64,000 nt of DNA, taken from contig NZ_JAFBEV010000002.1 in the NCBI RefSeq assembly GCF_016908935.1, forward strand, positions 62,001 to 126,000, given 5' to 3'. Every line of letters begins with the position of its first letter. Within the stretch, counting starts at the first letter, position 1. This document shows, in pieces, positions 26,597 through 35,306 of the stretch. The position numbers and the translations under genes are program-made. Source of the DNA: Sporolactobacillus spathodeae. GTDB taxonomy: Bacteria; Bacillota; Bacilli; Bacillales; Sporolactobacillaceae. Below the pieces are notes generated by a model. That model was not told the origin of the DNA and did not search any database. It worked only from the letters and a program-made list of their open reading frames with translations.

Positions 26597-27694
26597 GTGG
26601 AAAAAGAAAGGATGACAGTAAAAGCGTTCGTGAACAATGTCCTCGAAGGTCATGCCATCGGAATTGTTGCCGGGTTGATCCCTTCGGCTCTGCTTGGCGA
26701 GGTAAGCAAAGCATTAATGACTAATCTGCCGGTATTTGCCATTATTAATCATCTTGTAAACATTTATATGCTAGCTGTTCCTTTACTAATCGGCGCCGCG
26801 GTCGCTTTCCGTTTCAAAATGAAGCCGATTCCGATGGTCTGTGTGGCTGCAACAGCGTGGGTTGGATCAGGAGCGGTTGGCTTCACACCAACAGGTATCA
26901 TTCTTTCCGGAATGGGCGATCTGGTCAATATTCTTGTAACGATCAGCTTGACTTGCGCGATGATTCTACTAATCGGTGATCGCCTGAAGTCATTTGAACC
27001 GCTACTGATGCCAATTATTGTCTGTACCGTTGGCGGCGGCATGGGACTTGCCGCATTCCCTTATGTGCATGCGATAACACTCGGTCTCGGCCAGATGATT
27101 AACAGCTTCTCTGCACTGCAGCCAATCCCGATGGGCATTTTGATCGCTGTATGTTTCTCGGTGATCATGATCTCGCCAGTATCGACAGTTGCCATTGCGA
27201 CGGCGATCGGTATGAGCGGCATCGCCTCAGGTGCTGGAAATCTAGGCTGCGTGGCTGCAGCTGTCGGCATGTTCGTCGGCGGGCTGCGTGTCAATAAGAT
27301 CGGTCTGTCACTTTCCATTGTGCTTGGCACACCGAAAATTATGATTGCCACGATGATCCGTCAACCGAAAGTGTTGGCTCCGATTATGATGAATGCAGCT
27401 GTACTGGGCACGCTCGGCGCATTATTCCATATTCAGGGCACACCAATCAGTGCTGGATTCGGATTCTCCGGCATGGTCGGTCCAATCAACGCGATTCGAT
27501 TCATGGCAGGCGGACCGAACCTTTCCAATTTACTGATCATTGGTCTTGTTTTCATCGCTGTTCCATTTGTTGGTGCCTTCTTCTTTGAATGGTTCTGCCG
27601 CCGTGTGCTGCATCTTTACGAACCGGAGGATTACAGCACAGAAATGGCTGATTTGAAAAAAGAAACGTCAGGCAAGCAACCACAGCTCGCTTGA
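26597..27694 (+). CDS. PfoR-type PTS EIIC-like membrane protein
   Basis: A 365-residue integral membrane protein with nine or ten hydrophobic segments and an N-terminus VKAFVNNVLEGHAIGIVAGLIPSALLGEVSKAL typical of the PTS_EIIC_2 (PfoR/RegR) family. These resemble sugar-permease IIC domains but usually stand alone without IIA or IIB, as here. The GTG start follows AAAGGGTG by eight bases; a later ATG (26612) is also possible. Role uncertain: sugar or small-metabolite transport, or regulation. Confidence 0.75.
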   Translation: MEKERMTVKAFVNNVLEGHAIGIVAGLIPSALLGEVSKALMTNLPVFAIINHLVNIYMLAVPLLIGAAVAFRFKMKPIPMVCVAATAWVGSGAVGFTPTGIILSGMGDLVNILVTISLTCAMILLIGDRLKSFEPLLMPIIVCTVGGGMGLAAFPYVHAITLGLGQMINSFSALQPIPMGILIAVCFSVIMISPVSTVAIATAIGMSGIASGAGNLGCVAAAVGMFVGGLRVNKIGLSLSIVLGTPKIMIATMIRQPKVLAPIMMNAAVLGTLGALFHIQGTPISAGFGFSGMVGPINAIRFMAGGPNLSNLLIIGLVFIAVPFVGAFFFEWFCRRVLHLYEPEDYSTEMADLKKETSGKQPQLA

Positions 27695-27717
27695 TGCCAG
27701 TACTAATAGGAGACTTC

Positions 27718-27745
27718 AAAAGACCGGGTGTGTTCCGGTCTTTTT
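27718..27745 (+). terminator. Intrinsic terminator of the PfoR-type gene
   Basis: AAAGACCGG pairs with CCGGTCTTT across a seven-base loop, followed by TT. Confidence 0.85.
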
Positions 27746-27795
27746 CTGTAGGTTACCAATTTATAAGATTTCAGAAGAATTAAGTATGAAGCTTT

Positions 27796-27890
27796 TGCGT
27801 AAAAATGCAGTGCAGGTGCGTTGGCGTCCGCGGCAAGCGAGCGACCAGAGTGCATTTGTTACAAAAAGGATTTGTCTAAGCCAATTTTTT
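27796..27890 (+). repeat. Dispersed repeat, type II, internally deleted (copy G)
   Basis: Left block AAAAATGCAGTGCAGGTGCG is joined directly to the right block GTCCGCGGCAAGCGAGCGAC and TGCATTTGTTACAAAAAGGA; the central hairpins are missing. Confidence 0.75.
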
Positions 27891-27941
27891 CTAATTCAGT
27901 CATCAATCAAGAGGATAAGTAAAGCGAGGGATGCGCGATCT

Positions 27942-28445
27942 TTAGTGACAAAGAAGGATCATTCGATAGGGCGAGGTTTGTGCAGGGATGCTTTTTGTTG
28001 CGACACTATAGAGGACGATCCAGTTCCGATTTGCAGGGTCTCCAGTAAAAGACTGGCCATTTGTCAGCAGCAGCTGTGTGAATGGAGAAAGATTGATCTT
28101 TAATTGGCCGTCATGGCTTACGAGCTGGCTATTAAAGAAATCTACCTTGACATGTTGTGGCGGGTTGATTTTCACCATGACGAGCGCGTGGTATTGTGGC
28201 GGATAGATGAGCGGAACTGGCGCATTGCCGTCAAAGTAGCCGGTCACCCAATCGCCGATTTGGATCAAGGCTTGGTCAACGACATACGTCGTGGGTGAAA
28301 CAATAAAATTGACGGTGCCACCTTGAGCATCTGTAACAGTGATAAATTTGGTACAGCCGCTGTCCTCATGACCTGCCGTTGTCGTAAAGTCGCTGATTTC
28401 AGTCACACGGCCACTTATAGGTAGAAATTGAATCATTTTTGTCAT
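27942..28445 (-). CDS. Small hypothetical protein, possibly OB-fold-like
   Basis: About 167 residues, no signal peptide, no cysteine pattern and no membrane segment. It reads as two beta-rich units (GRVTEISDFTTT...FITVTDAQGGTVNFIVSPTTYVVD and WVTGYFDGNAPVPLIYPPQYHALVMV), which suggests OB-like barrels, but I do not recognise the family. The ATG at 28445 (MTKMIQFLP) has AGGA four bases upstream; the frame extends eight codons further. It is divergent from the EAL-domain gene. Function unknown. Confidence 0.6.
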   Translation of the reverse strand: MTKMIQFLPISGRVTEISDFTTTAGHEDSGCTKFITVTDAQGGTVNFIVSPTTYVVDQALIQIGDWVTGYFDGNAPVPLIYPPQYHALVMVKINPPQHVKVDFFNSQLVSHDGQLKINLSPFTQLLLTNGQSFTGDPANRNWIVLYSVATKSIPAQTSPYRMILLCH

Positions 28446-28695
28446 CACGTCCTGTTTGTAAGAAACCATTTGTTACAGCCTATGCACGGCAGTCTAGGTG
28501 GTGAATTTCACAGTGGAGTGCTTTAAAATGCTCCTGTTTATCGGATAATTCGTGAACACTCTGATCGGGTCGACACTCTGTTCTCGTTCTGATTTGCAAT
28601 TATTAGCGAAATATATTCAAATGAATGAATCTTCAGCCGATAATTAAAGAGAAGTATATGTATAAGGATTCGGGGAAAAGGCGGGGCAGCATGTG

Positions 28696-29961
28696 ATGCA
28701 TGATGGAATGGAGCAGAGCCTAAAACAGGCATTATCTGATGTGCGCAATATAAAAGCGTATTTTCAGCCAATACTGACGCTCGACCGGCGGGAAATCATC
28801 GGGTACGAGGTTCTTGGACGGATTAAATGCGGGGAGAGGATCCAATCACTCGGACCGTTCTTTACGAACCCGCATGTTTCTCCCGAGGAACAATTACGTG
28901 TGGACTTGCAGATACGTCAGGATGCTCTAGCGAAACTTGCCTCGAGTGGTCATGCAGCTAAATTATTCATCAATATTAAACCTTCATGGATGTATTATTC
29001 GGGTCAGAGTAAGGAGGACTTGCTTACTCTAAAGATTTTGGATCAATACGGTATTAAGCCGGAACAGGTCGTTATCGAGATTACCGAAGATAGCTTTACC
29101 GGGTCAATCAAATTGCTGGATCGGCTTGTTGAGAAATATCGCCAGAAGGGTTGCCTGATCGCTATTGATGATATTGGCACAGGATTCAGCAATATGGATA
29201 GAATTGTTGCGATGAAACCGGATATTATCAAAGCGGATATACATATGATGAAAAAAAGCGCGACGAATTATAATTATTACGGCGCGCTTCTCTCATTCTC
29301 AATTCTTGCCGAGCAAATCGGCGCTTCATTCCTTATTGAGGGTGTAGAAACCGAAGAGGATTTGCGCCGTGCGATTGCTATTGGTGCCCGATACGTACAG
29401 GGATATCTTTTTTCTCCAGCGGTTGCAGATTTTCAAGAGGACAATTCATTTGTAGCGTTAATGGATCAAAGTATGGCGGCCTACAGGGCTAATCTGTGGC
29501 AGGATGAGCAATCTTGGGAACTTTTTTGTGCTCAAATCATGTCTGACTTGAAGCTTGCCGAACGCCCCTGTTTCCGTAGAGATGTGAGAACAACGGCTCA
29601 GGAAGGATCTAAATCAGCAGACAACTATATTGCCAAACTCTTGCCGCTTTTGAAATGGCCGTGTGTCTGTGTCTATATATGCAATACAGACGGGTTACAG
29701 ATTTCTTCCAACCACGAGCTGCTCGCGGATCACACGTGGGAGAAGCAAAAAGAATTCTACGGAATAAATTGGAGCTGGCGTCCCAATTTTATTTCGAGTA
29801 TGCTAGCCTGCAAAGGGAGGCGCAAGGGCTATTTATCACGGAGTTACATTGATTTAATCTCACAAAGAAATACGCGGACATTCTCCACGATGCTTGCGAA
29901 TGGAACGATTTTTATGATCGATATCAATGTGGATACGAACACGGAGGTATTTCGTGTCTAG
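28696..29961 (+). CDS. EAL-domain c-di-GMP phosphodiesterase, YkuI-like
   Basis: A 421-residue soluble protein. Residues about 15-265 form an EAL domain: YEVLGR (in place of EALLR), INIKPSW, EITED, IDDIGTGFSNM, IIKADIHM, LIEGVET and VQGYLFSPA contain the metal and base residues expected of an active enzyme. The remaining C-terminal 150 residues resemble the PAS-like domain of Bacillus YkuI. It would degrade cyclic di-GMP to pGpG. The exopolysaccharide-type genes at the window start could be targets of such signalling, but nothing links them directly. Confidence 0.82.
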   Translation: MHDGMEQSLKQALSDVRNIKAYFQPILTLDRREIIGYEVLGRIKCGERIQSLGPFFTNPHVSPEEQLRVDLQIRQDALAKLASSGHAAKLFINIKPSWMYYSGQSKEDLLTLKILDQYGIKPEQVVIEITEDSFTGSIKLLDRLVEKYRQKGCLIAIDDIGTGFSNMDRIVAMKPDIIKADIHMMKKSATNYNYYGALLSFSILAEQIGASFLIEGVETEEDLRRAIAIGARYVQGYLFSPAVADFQEDNSFVALMDQSMAAYRANLWQDEQSWELFCAQIMSDLKLAERPCFRRDVRTTAQEGSKSADNYIAKLLPLLKWPCVCVYICNTDGLQISSNHELLADHTWEKQKEFYGINWSWRPNFISSMLACKGRRKGYLSRSYIDLISQRNTRTFSTMLANGTIFMIDINVDTNTEVFRV

Positions 29962-30063
29962 TTCTTGCTATCCAGTCGATACGGGCTGCCCGCTGATACA
30001 TAAGGATAGGGTGAATAGCTATAGCACTGATCATCACCTATAAAAATAAAATTTTTGACCAAT

Positions 30064-30100
30064 AATTAGTCGACATTGCAAATGTCGGCTAATTTTGATC
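30064..30100 (+). terminator. Probable terminator of the EAL gene
   Basis: AATTAGTCGACATT and AATGTCGGCTAATT form a 14-bp stem with one G-U pair, followed by TTTTGATCTTT. Confidence 0.65.
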
Positions 30101-30259
30101 TTTCTGCGGAAAGTAAGTTTCCAAGTATTTTGTTAGAAAAAAGACAGTTTAGTCGTCAGTAGAGCCTGAATTATCGTCAATGAGTCATTAGTATATATTT
30201 AATTGTATAAATAAGCTATACTAATAAGTAACAAGACGCGCAAAAAAGCGTATGACATT

Positions 30260-30415
30260 GCACGGAAAAATGCAGCAAAGGTGCGAGATGCCTTGCGGGA
30301 AGAGCAGGACAAGTGAGCCCCCGCAGGTAACAGGCCTGTTTGAGGAGGCTCACGTCCTGCCCGCGGCAAGCGAGCAGCCAAAGCGCAATTGATATAAAAA
30401 AGAGCTTGGTGAAGC
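30260..30415 (+). repeat. Dispersed repeat, type II, complete (copy H)
   Basis: Contains GGAAAAATGCAGCAAAGG, CCTTGCGGGAAGAGCAGG, CCCCGCAGGTAACAGGCC and GCCCGCGGCAAGCGAGCAG, ending GCGCAATTGATATAAA. Its centre is nearly identical to copy I 30 bases downstream. Confidence 0.85.
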
Positions 30416-30449
30416 CGTGTATTTTTCAAGAGAAAAAAAGTATATGACT

Positions 30450-30605
30450 TTTGATGAAAAATGGAGCGAAGGCGCGAGACGCCTGCGGGAAGAGCAGGAC
30501 AAGTGAGACCCCGCAGGTAACAGGCCTGTTTGAGGAGGCTCACGTCCTGCCCGCGGCAAGCGAGCAGCCGGAGCGCAATTGATATAAATAAGAACTTGGC
30601 TAAAC
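30450..30605 (+). repeat. Dispersed repeat, type II, complete (copy I)
   Basis: Near-duplicate of copy H, with the outer tail GAACTTGGCTAAACG. H and I together fill most of the 749-base gap between the EAL gene and fbp; the rest holds a terminator and nothing else recognisable. Confidence 0.85.
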
Positions 30606-30710
30606 GAAGCGATACTTAAAGGATTTTCAGATCGTTTACAAAGTAAAGAGACTACCATATAGAAAATTTAAAAGATCTTATAAAGAGAATTATTCGGGGG
30701 GATGAGATGA

Positions 30711-32645
30711 ATGGACAATAAGTATCTGGATTTGCTAGCCAAGAAATATGATTGCGAGGAAAAGGTCGCAACGGAAATCATCAATCTCGAATCGATCTTA
30801 AACCTTCCCAAAGGCACGGAACATTTTGTCAGCGATCTGCACGGCGAATATCAAGCCTTTCAACATGTGCTGCGAAATGGATCGGGCAATGTCAAAAATA
30901 AAATAAAGGATTGCTTCATGGATCGCTTGTCCGGGCATGAAATGGACGAATTTGCCACCCTCGTCTATTATCCCGAGGATAAACTGCAACTTGTCGAACG
31001 TATGGCGGAAAATGAGGTAAGACTTCATGAATGGTATGCAGAAACAATCAGTAGGCTAATCGAACTGGTTGCTTTTTCTTCGACAAAATACACACGTTCC
31101 AAAGTGCGTAAAGCATTGCCGAAACAGTTCGTCTATATTGTTGAAGAACTGCTTTATAAGACCGATGAATTTCAAAACAAGAGGCAGTACTATACCAAAA
31201 TCGTTCAGCGCATTATTTCGCTTGGTCAGGCGGATAAGTTAATTACCGGACTCGCCTACACGATTCAGCGCCTGGTCGTTGATCACCTGCACGTGGTCGG
31301 CGACATTTATGATCGTGGACCGGCTCCGGATAAAATCATGGATACATTGATGACTTATCACTCAGTCGACATTCAATGGGGTAATCACGATGTGCTGTGG
31401 CTCGGGGCTTACGCGGGCTCAAAGGCATGTCTGGCCAATATTATTCGTATTTGCGCGCGGTACGACAATCTGGATATCATTGAAGATGTGTATGGCATTA
31501 ATCTCCGACCGTTGTTGAATCTAGCTGAACGCTATTATGATGATAACCGCGCGTTTCGTCCGAAATTGAATGACAGTGGGAAACGGATCTCAGAAGAAGA
31601 AATTGTTCAAATTACAAAGATGCATCAAGCGATTGCTATGATTCAATTCAAATTGGAAATGCCAATTATCCATCGTCGCCCAGATTTCCATATGGAAGAC
31701 CGGCTCGTGTTGGAACGGATTGATTACGCGCATCGGACAATAGAAATTCACGGAAGGACCTATCAGCTTCGAAATACGTGTTTTGCAACTGTCGATCCTG
31801 AAAACCCAGGGAAACTGCTTGATGAGGAGCAGGAAGTCATTAATAAACTGCTGTTTTCTGTTCAACATTCAGAGAAGTTGAGCCGGCACATGAACTTTCT
31901 GATGCGAAAAGGGCGGCTCTATCTGAAGTATAATGGCAATTTACTAATCCACGGCTGCATTCCGCTTAACGCGGACGGCAGCATGAAAAGAATGGAAATT
32001 GAAGGGCAGGTGTATGCGGGTCGCGGACTGCTTGACACATTCGAAAGCTTTATGCGCGAAGGATTCAATCATTTGGATGTCACCGATGATCTAGCAACGG
32101 ATATGATTTGGTATTTATGGACAGGTGAGAATTCGTCGCTTTTCGGAAAAAAAGAAATGACAACATTTGAACGCTATTTCATCGCCGAGAAAGAAACGCA
32201 TATCGAGGAGAAGAATCCTTATTACACACTGCGGGAAGATGAGGAAATCTGTCGCAAACTCTTAAGAGAGTTCCACCTGAACCCTGACCAGGGGCATATT
32301 ATTAACGGGCATACACCGGTCGAAGAAAAAAACGGCGAAAACCCGATTAAAGCAAACAGTAAGATGATTGTGATCGATGGCGGTTTTTCAAAAGCCTATC
32401 AACCGAAAACAGGTATCGCCGGTTACACGCTCCTTTATAATTCATATGGCATGCAGTTAGTGGCGCATAAACGCTTTACCTCAAAGGAAGATGTCATTCA
32501 GAGCGGAACCGATGTCTTGTCCGTCAAGCGCGTGGTTGATCGCGAGGTGCAGCGGAAAAAAGTGCTGGAGACCAATATCGGAAAGGAATTGATCCAGCAA
32601 ATTTCCGTGCTGAATCATTTATTGAAATACAGGTATCGGCACTAA
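30711..32645 (+). CDS. fbp: Fructose-1,6-bisphosphatase, class III
   Basis: A 644-residue gluconeogenic phosphatase of the Firmicutes-type class III (Bacillus YydE/Fbp). It is built on a metallophosphoesterase core: [13 protein letters not shown] (near residue 41), [24 protein letters not shown] and [15 protein letters not shown] carry the metal ligands. Length and architecture match the family. The ATG follows a GGGGGG ribosome binding site. Monocistronic. Confidence 0.95.
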   Translation: MDNKYLDLLAKKYDCEEKVATEIINLESILNLPKGTEHFVSDLHGEYQAFQHVLRNGSGNVKNKIKDCFMDRLSGHEMDEFATLVYYPEDKLQLVERMAENEVRLHEWYAETISRLIELVAFSSTKYTRSKVRKALPKQFVYIVEELLYKTDEFQNKRQYYTKIVQRIISLGQADKLITGLAYTIQRLVVDHLHVVGDIYDRGPAPDKIMDTLMTYHSVDIQWGNHDVLWLGAYAGSKACLANIIRICARYDNLDIIEDVYGINLRPLLNLAERYYDDNRAFRPKLNDSGKRISEEEIVQITKMHQAIAMIQFKLEMPIIHRRPDFHMEDRLVLERIDYAHRTIEIHGRTYQLRNTCFATVDPENPGKLLDEEQEVINKLLFSVQHSEKLSRHMNFLMRKGRLYLKYNGNLLIHGCIPLNADGSMKRMEIEGQVYAGRGLLDTFESFMREGFNHLDVTDDLATDMIWYLWTGENSSLFGKKEMTTFERYFIAEKETHIEEKNPYYTLREDEEICRKLLREFHLNPDQGHIINGHTPVEEKNGENPIKANSKMIVIDGGFSKAYQPKTGIAGYTLLYNSYGMQLVAHKRFTSKEDVIQSGTDVLSVKRVVDREVQRKKVLETNIGKELIQQISVLNHLLKYRYRH

Positions 32646-32668
32646 AGTCCAAAAATTTTTTTATTATT

Positions 32669-32860
32669 TAGCTATGTTTAAGTTTAATGTTGTTTTCTGA
32701 CGAAAAGGCAATGTGTGAGACGCCTGCGGGAACAGCGTGCCAGACGGGCCTCGCAGATATTAGCTTGTCTGAGGAGGCTCGCAGGTAGCGCCCGCGGCAA
32801 GCGAACACATGGTAATAAGCGATTAAAAAAACAACAGCAGATTTTAACAAAGCCTATTAT
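32669..32860 (+). repeat. Dispersed repeat, type I, complete (copy C)
   Basis: Left end AGCTATGTTTAAGTTTAATG and right end, inverted, AGGCTTTGTTAAAATCTGCT, are imperfect terminal inverted repeats. The core carries GAGACGCCTGCGGGAACAGC, TTGTCTGAGGAGGCTCGCAG and AGCGCCCGCGGCAAGCGAAC. Just past the right end is TATAAT (32863-32868), a possible -10 for the EamA leader transcript. Confidence 0.85.
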
Positions 32861-32876
32861 TTTATAATTAGACTAT

Positions 32877-33024
32877 GTTTCCCTTATGATTAGAAAGAAG
32901 GGAAACAAATGTTGCATGCTCCACGCTTTGAAAACGATGTACCAATGGCGCTTCTCCATCCTTAATGGAGGAAGCAGCAGCCTCTCTCCGTTAAGGCAGT
33001 ATGATCTGATTAACTAACGGAGGG
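32877..33024 (+). promoter_or_regulatory. Translational-switch leader of the EamA exporter gene
   Basis: Three hairpins can be drawn. P1: GTTTCCCTT (32877-32885) with AAGGGAAAC (32898-32906), which covers the leader ORF's ribosome binding site. P2: CCTTAATGGAGG (32960-32971) with TCTCCGTTAAGG (32985-32996), 12 bp. P3: CTCTCCGTTA (32984-32993) with TAACGGAGGG (33015-33024), 10 bp, covering the exporter's ribosome binding site. P2 and P3 share an arm and cannot coexist. Confidence 0.7.
32909..32965 (+). CDS. Leader ORF upstream of the EamA exporter
   Basis: An 18-codon ORF, MLHAPRFENDVPMALLHP, with AAGGG six bases upstream. Its stop codon lies inside the 5' arm of hairpin P2, so a ribosome finishing it would open P2 and let P3 hide the exporter's ribosome binding site, whereas a ribosome stalled early would leave P2 intact and the exporter translatable. 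An alternative ORF from the ATG at 32915 runs 33 codons in another frame. Only the arrangement is seen; translation is inferred. Confidence 0.55.
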   Translation: MLHAPRFENDVPMALLHP

Positions 33025-33032
33025 CATGAGAC

Positions 33033-33902
33033 GTGAAAAACACAGGGTTGGGTTCACTATATTTAGCTCTAGCCGCCAGTATTTGGGGCGGCATGTACGT
33101 TGTTGTTAAAGTTGTTGTAGCGGTGATACCGCCAATTGAGCTCGTATGGATGAGATATTGTGTCGCGTTTATTACATTACTTATCATCAGCATATTCACG
33201 AGACAATCATGGAGAATGCGAAAACGCGATTTCTTACGCGTTGCTTTAATTGGGATCATTGGCAACACGATTTCTATTGTTACTCAAGAATTTGGCACCA
33301 TGTTTTCTTCGGCACAAATGGGGGCCATTATCACTTCATCAACACCGGCATTTATGGTTGTTTTTTCCTGGATGTTGCTTAAAGAGCGCCTGAGCTTAAA
33401 AAAAGTGTTTTCTGTCTGCTTAGCCACAACGGGCGTACTGCTTATTGTTGGAAACGGACATGTAAACTTGTCGAGTCAGAAAGGCGGTGTTTTTCTTCTG
33501 ATTGCGGCTTTAACGTGGGCGCTGATGTCTGTTCTCATAAAGCGTGTCCCCAAAAATTATTCATCAATTGAAGTGACGAACTACTCTATTTTAGTAGCCA
33601 TTATAATACTCACTCCTTTTGTCTTGGGCCAGTTACATGAAATCGATTCTGCTCAATTGACGCGACCGACGATTTGGGGTGGTGTTTTATATTTAGGAGT
33701 GGTTTCAACTGCTTGTGGCTTTTTACTTTGGAATCGTGGTTTGCAGCTGTTGAACGCTTCAACCGGCGGGTTGTTTTTCTTTTTTCAACCTTTAATGGGA
33801 ACATTCTTGGGATGGCTTCTCTTGGGAGAAAGCATAGGAGGAACATTCTGGATAGGGACAACTTTAGTTCTCGTTGGTGTTCTGCTCGTGATCAGAGAAT
33901 AG
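33033..33902 (+). CDS. EamA/DMT-family transporter
   Basis: A 289-residue protein with ten membrane segments in two EamA repeats (about residues 5-140 and 155-288); AASIWGGMYVVVKV and ALTWALMSVLIKR open the halves. Members export amino acids, metabolites or toxic compounds. The GTG start has GGAGGG eight bases upstream, and that site is predicted to be masked in one leader conformation. A short-lived inducer such as a translation inhibitor is one possibility; the substrate is unknown. Confidence 0.88.
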   Translation: MKNTGLGSLYLALAASIWGGMYVVVKVVVAVIPPIELVWMRYCVAFITLLIISIFTRQSWRMRKRDFLRVALIGIIGNTISIVTQEFGTMFSSAQMGAIITSSTPAFMVVFSWMLLKERLSLKKVFSVCLATTGVLLIVGNGHVNLSSQKGGVFLLIAALTWALMSVLIKRVPKNYSSIEVTNYSILVAIIILTPFVLGQLHEIDSAQLTRPTIWGGVLYLGVVSTACGFLLWNRGLQLLNASTGGLFFFFQPLMGTFLGWLLLGESIGGTFWIGTTLVLVGVLLVIRE

Positions 33903-34027
33903 TTAAGGGCAAAAAATTTTTAAGGTCATTAACTAATGACAACAAGTTGACTTTTGTTGGCTGTAAATGGATAACTCGGTAAAGATAGGGTATTGATACA
34001 AATTTTTCTTATCTGTCAAAGGAATAA

Positions 34028-34057
34028 AAAGAGGCTGCCTTTTCAGGCAGCCTCTTT
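34028..34057. terminator. Bidirectional terminator between the EamA gene and doxX
   Basis: AAAGAGGCTGCCT and AGGCAGCCTCTTT form a perfect 13-bp stem. The flanking A run on the left makes it a good terminator for the minus-strand DoxX gene; the T run on the right is short. Confidence 0.85.
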
Positions 34058-34090
34058 GATTAGGAAGGATAGCAATTCAATTTGGTTCTA

Positions 34091-34489
34091 TTAACCAAAT
34101 AACAGGTGATCAAGCCCATAAACACCCGAACCGGTCACAGCAACACCAATGGCCACAGCCATGATAAGAATGTTGTATTCATAGCCGTTTTGAGTCGCCC
34201 AATAACCATTTTTTCCATGGACAGTGGCAATAGCGACAACCATTGTTCCTGCAATAATGAGTCCAGCTAGAGGGGTAAGGAGCCCAACGGTAAATAATGC
34301 GCCGCCAATCAATTCAGACAGTCCAGCGAGAGATGCCATGAGAAAACCTGGCTTGATTCCGATTGATTCAAAAAAACCCGCAGTGTTTTTTAATCCAGGA
34401 CCGCCGAACCAACCAAACAACTTTTGGGCACCATGACCGACAAAGGATAATCCTAATACCAAACGAATGATTAATAGACCTAAAGCCAT
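34091..34489 (-). CDS. DoxX-family membrane protein (MhqP/CatD-like)
   Basis: A 132-residue protein with four membrane segments and the DoxX signature LGLSFVGHGAQKLFGWFGG, AGLSELIGGALFTVGLLTPLA. In Bacillus the homologues MhqP and CatD belong to quinone/electrophile resistance. The ATG at 34489 follows GGAGAGA by eight bases. A MarR-type operator (34531-34547) lies just upstream and the regulator gene is next on the same strand. Confidence 0.88.
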   Translation of the reverse strand: MALGLLIIRLVLGLSFVGHGAQKLFGWFGGPGLKNTAGFFESIGIKPGFLMASLAGLSELIGGALFTVGLLTPLAGLIIAGTMVVAIATVHGKNGYWATQNGYEYNILIMAVAIGVAVTGSGVYGLDHLLFG

Positions 34490-34530
34490 CAATTAAATCT
34501 CTCCAATGCTAAAAATATTAATAAGTACAA

Positions 34531-34547
34531 TACGAATTCGAGATAAT
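34531..34547. promoter_or_regulatory. MhqR-like operator upstream of doxX
   Basis: TACGAATTCGAGATAAT is the exact reverse complement of the site at 35055-35071 in front of the marR gene, and both contain the ATCTCGAATTCG core of the Bacillus MhqR box. Confidence 0.7.
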
Positions 34548-34577
34548 AGGTAAAAAATAAAAACAATTAAGAAATGA

Positions 34578-35033
34578 TTATTTAAAATTCTCTGCGTAGC
34601 GGTCTAATTTCTTTAACGTTGTGATGAATTCTTTTTTTTCATCAAAGTTAAGTCCATCTAGAACCTTGTGAACGGCCGCTGTATAGTTCGGGAAGATAGC
34701 GTCCATTAACTGTCTGCCCTTTGGCGTTAATGATGCCCATACAATGCGTCGATCATTGGGACATGGGATGCGCTCAAGCAGCACCTTTTTTTCCAATTTA
34801 TCAATAACATAGGTTGTGCTACTGCTAGCAATCGATATTTTATCCCCGATTTTTTGGATTGGCTGATTCCCCATTGAATAGAGCAGACGCACAACAGAAA
34901 ACTCTGTCGCATTGAGACCGTAGCTCCTAATCGCCGTTTCCAATGATTTCTGGATCGTGCGTAACGTCTTATTCAAGGAATAGAACAACATTAAAGACAC
35001 GTTCATTTCACTTTCGGGAGGATTTAACGTCAT
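34578..35033 (-). CDS. MarR-family repressor, MhqR-like
   Basis: A 151-residue winged-helix regulator: SLNKTLRTIQKSLETAIRSYGLNATEFSVVRLLYSMGNQPIQ, then ISIASSSTTYVIDKLEKKVLLERIPCPNDRRIVWASLTPKG, the recognition helix and wing with the conserved DRR. Sequence and operator resemble Bacillus MhqR (YkvE), which represses quinone-resistance genes including a DoxX protein. GAGGAAG precedes the ATG. The 17-bp operator lies in front of both this gene and doxX, so autoregulation is likely. Confidence 0.85.
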   Translation of the reverse strand: MTLNPPESEMNVSLMLFYSLNKTLRTIQKSLETAIRSYGLNATEFSVVRLLYSMGNQPIQKIGDKISIASSSTTYVIDKLEKKVLLERIPCPNDRRIVWASLTPKGRQLMDAIFPNYTAAVHKVLDGLNFDEKKEFITTLKKLDRYAENFK

Positions 35034-35054
35034 TTTTGTTATCTTCCTCTATCG

Positions 35055-35071
35055 ATTATCTCGAATTCGTA
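35055..35071. promoter_or_regulatory. MhqR-like operator upstream of the marR gene
   Basis: ATTATCTCGAATTCGTA lies 22 bases before the repressor start and is the inverted copy of the site in front of doxX. Confidence 0.7.
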
Positions 35072-35306
35072 CTAATTTTAAAATTTATTTCTTGCGATGT
35101 CAAATAATGTGTAATTTTATTTACTAATACCTTATGATCTTCTTGCCTTAATTAAACAGGATTCGTGGAGCGGACGCAGAAATTATTGAGTTTGCGGTGC
35201 TTGTTTTATCTGGCGCGTTTTGCAGGTATAATGAAATCAACGTAGCATAATTGAAATGACGGACGTAAGCGCATTTCTTGATTGAATTTGAAAAGGAGTG
35301 TCATGA

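Noticed and set aside
27786-28103. A 105-codon plus-strand frame
   Set aside because: Runs through repeat copy G and then antisense to the 27942-28445 gene; no ribosome binding site.
26005-30605. Repeat clusters as a CRISPR array
   Set aside because: Units are over 140 bp, imperfect, separated by irregular distances and often by genes; no cas genes.
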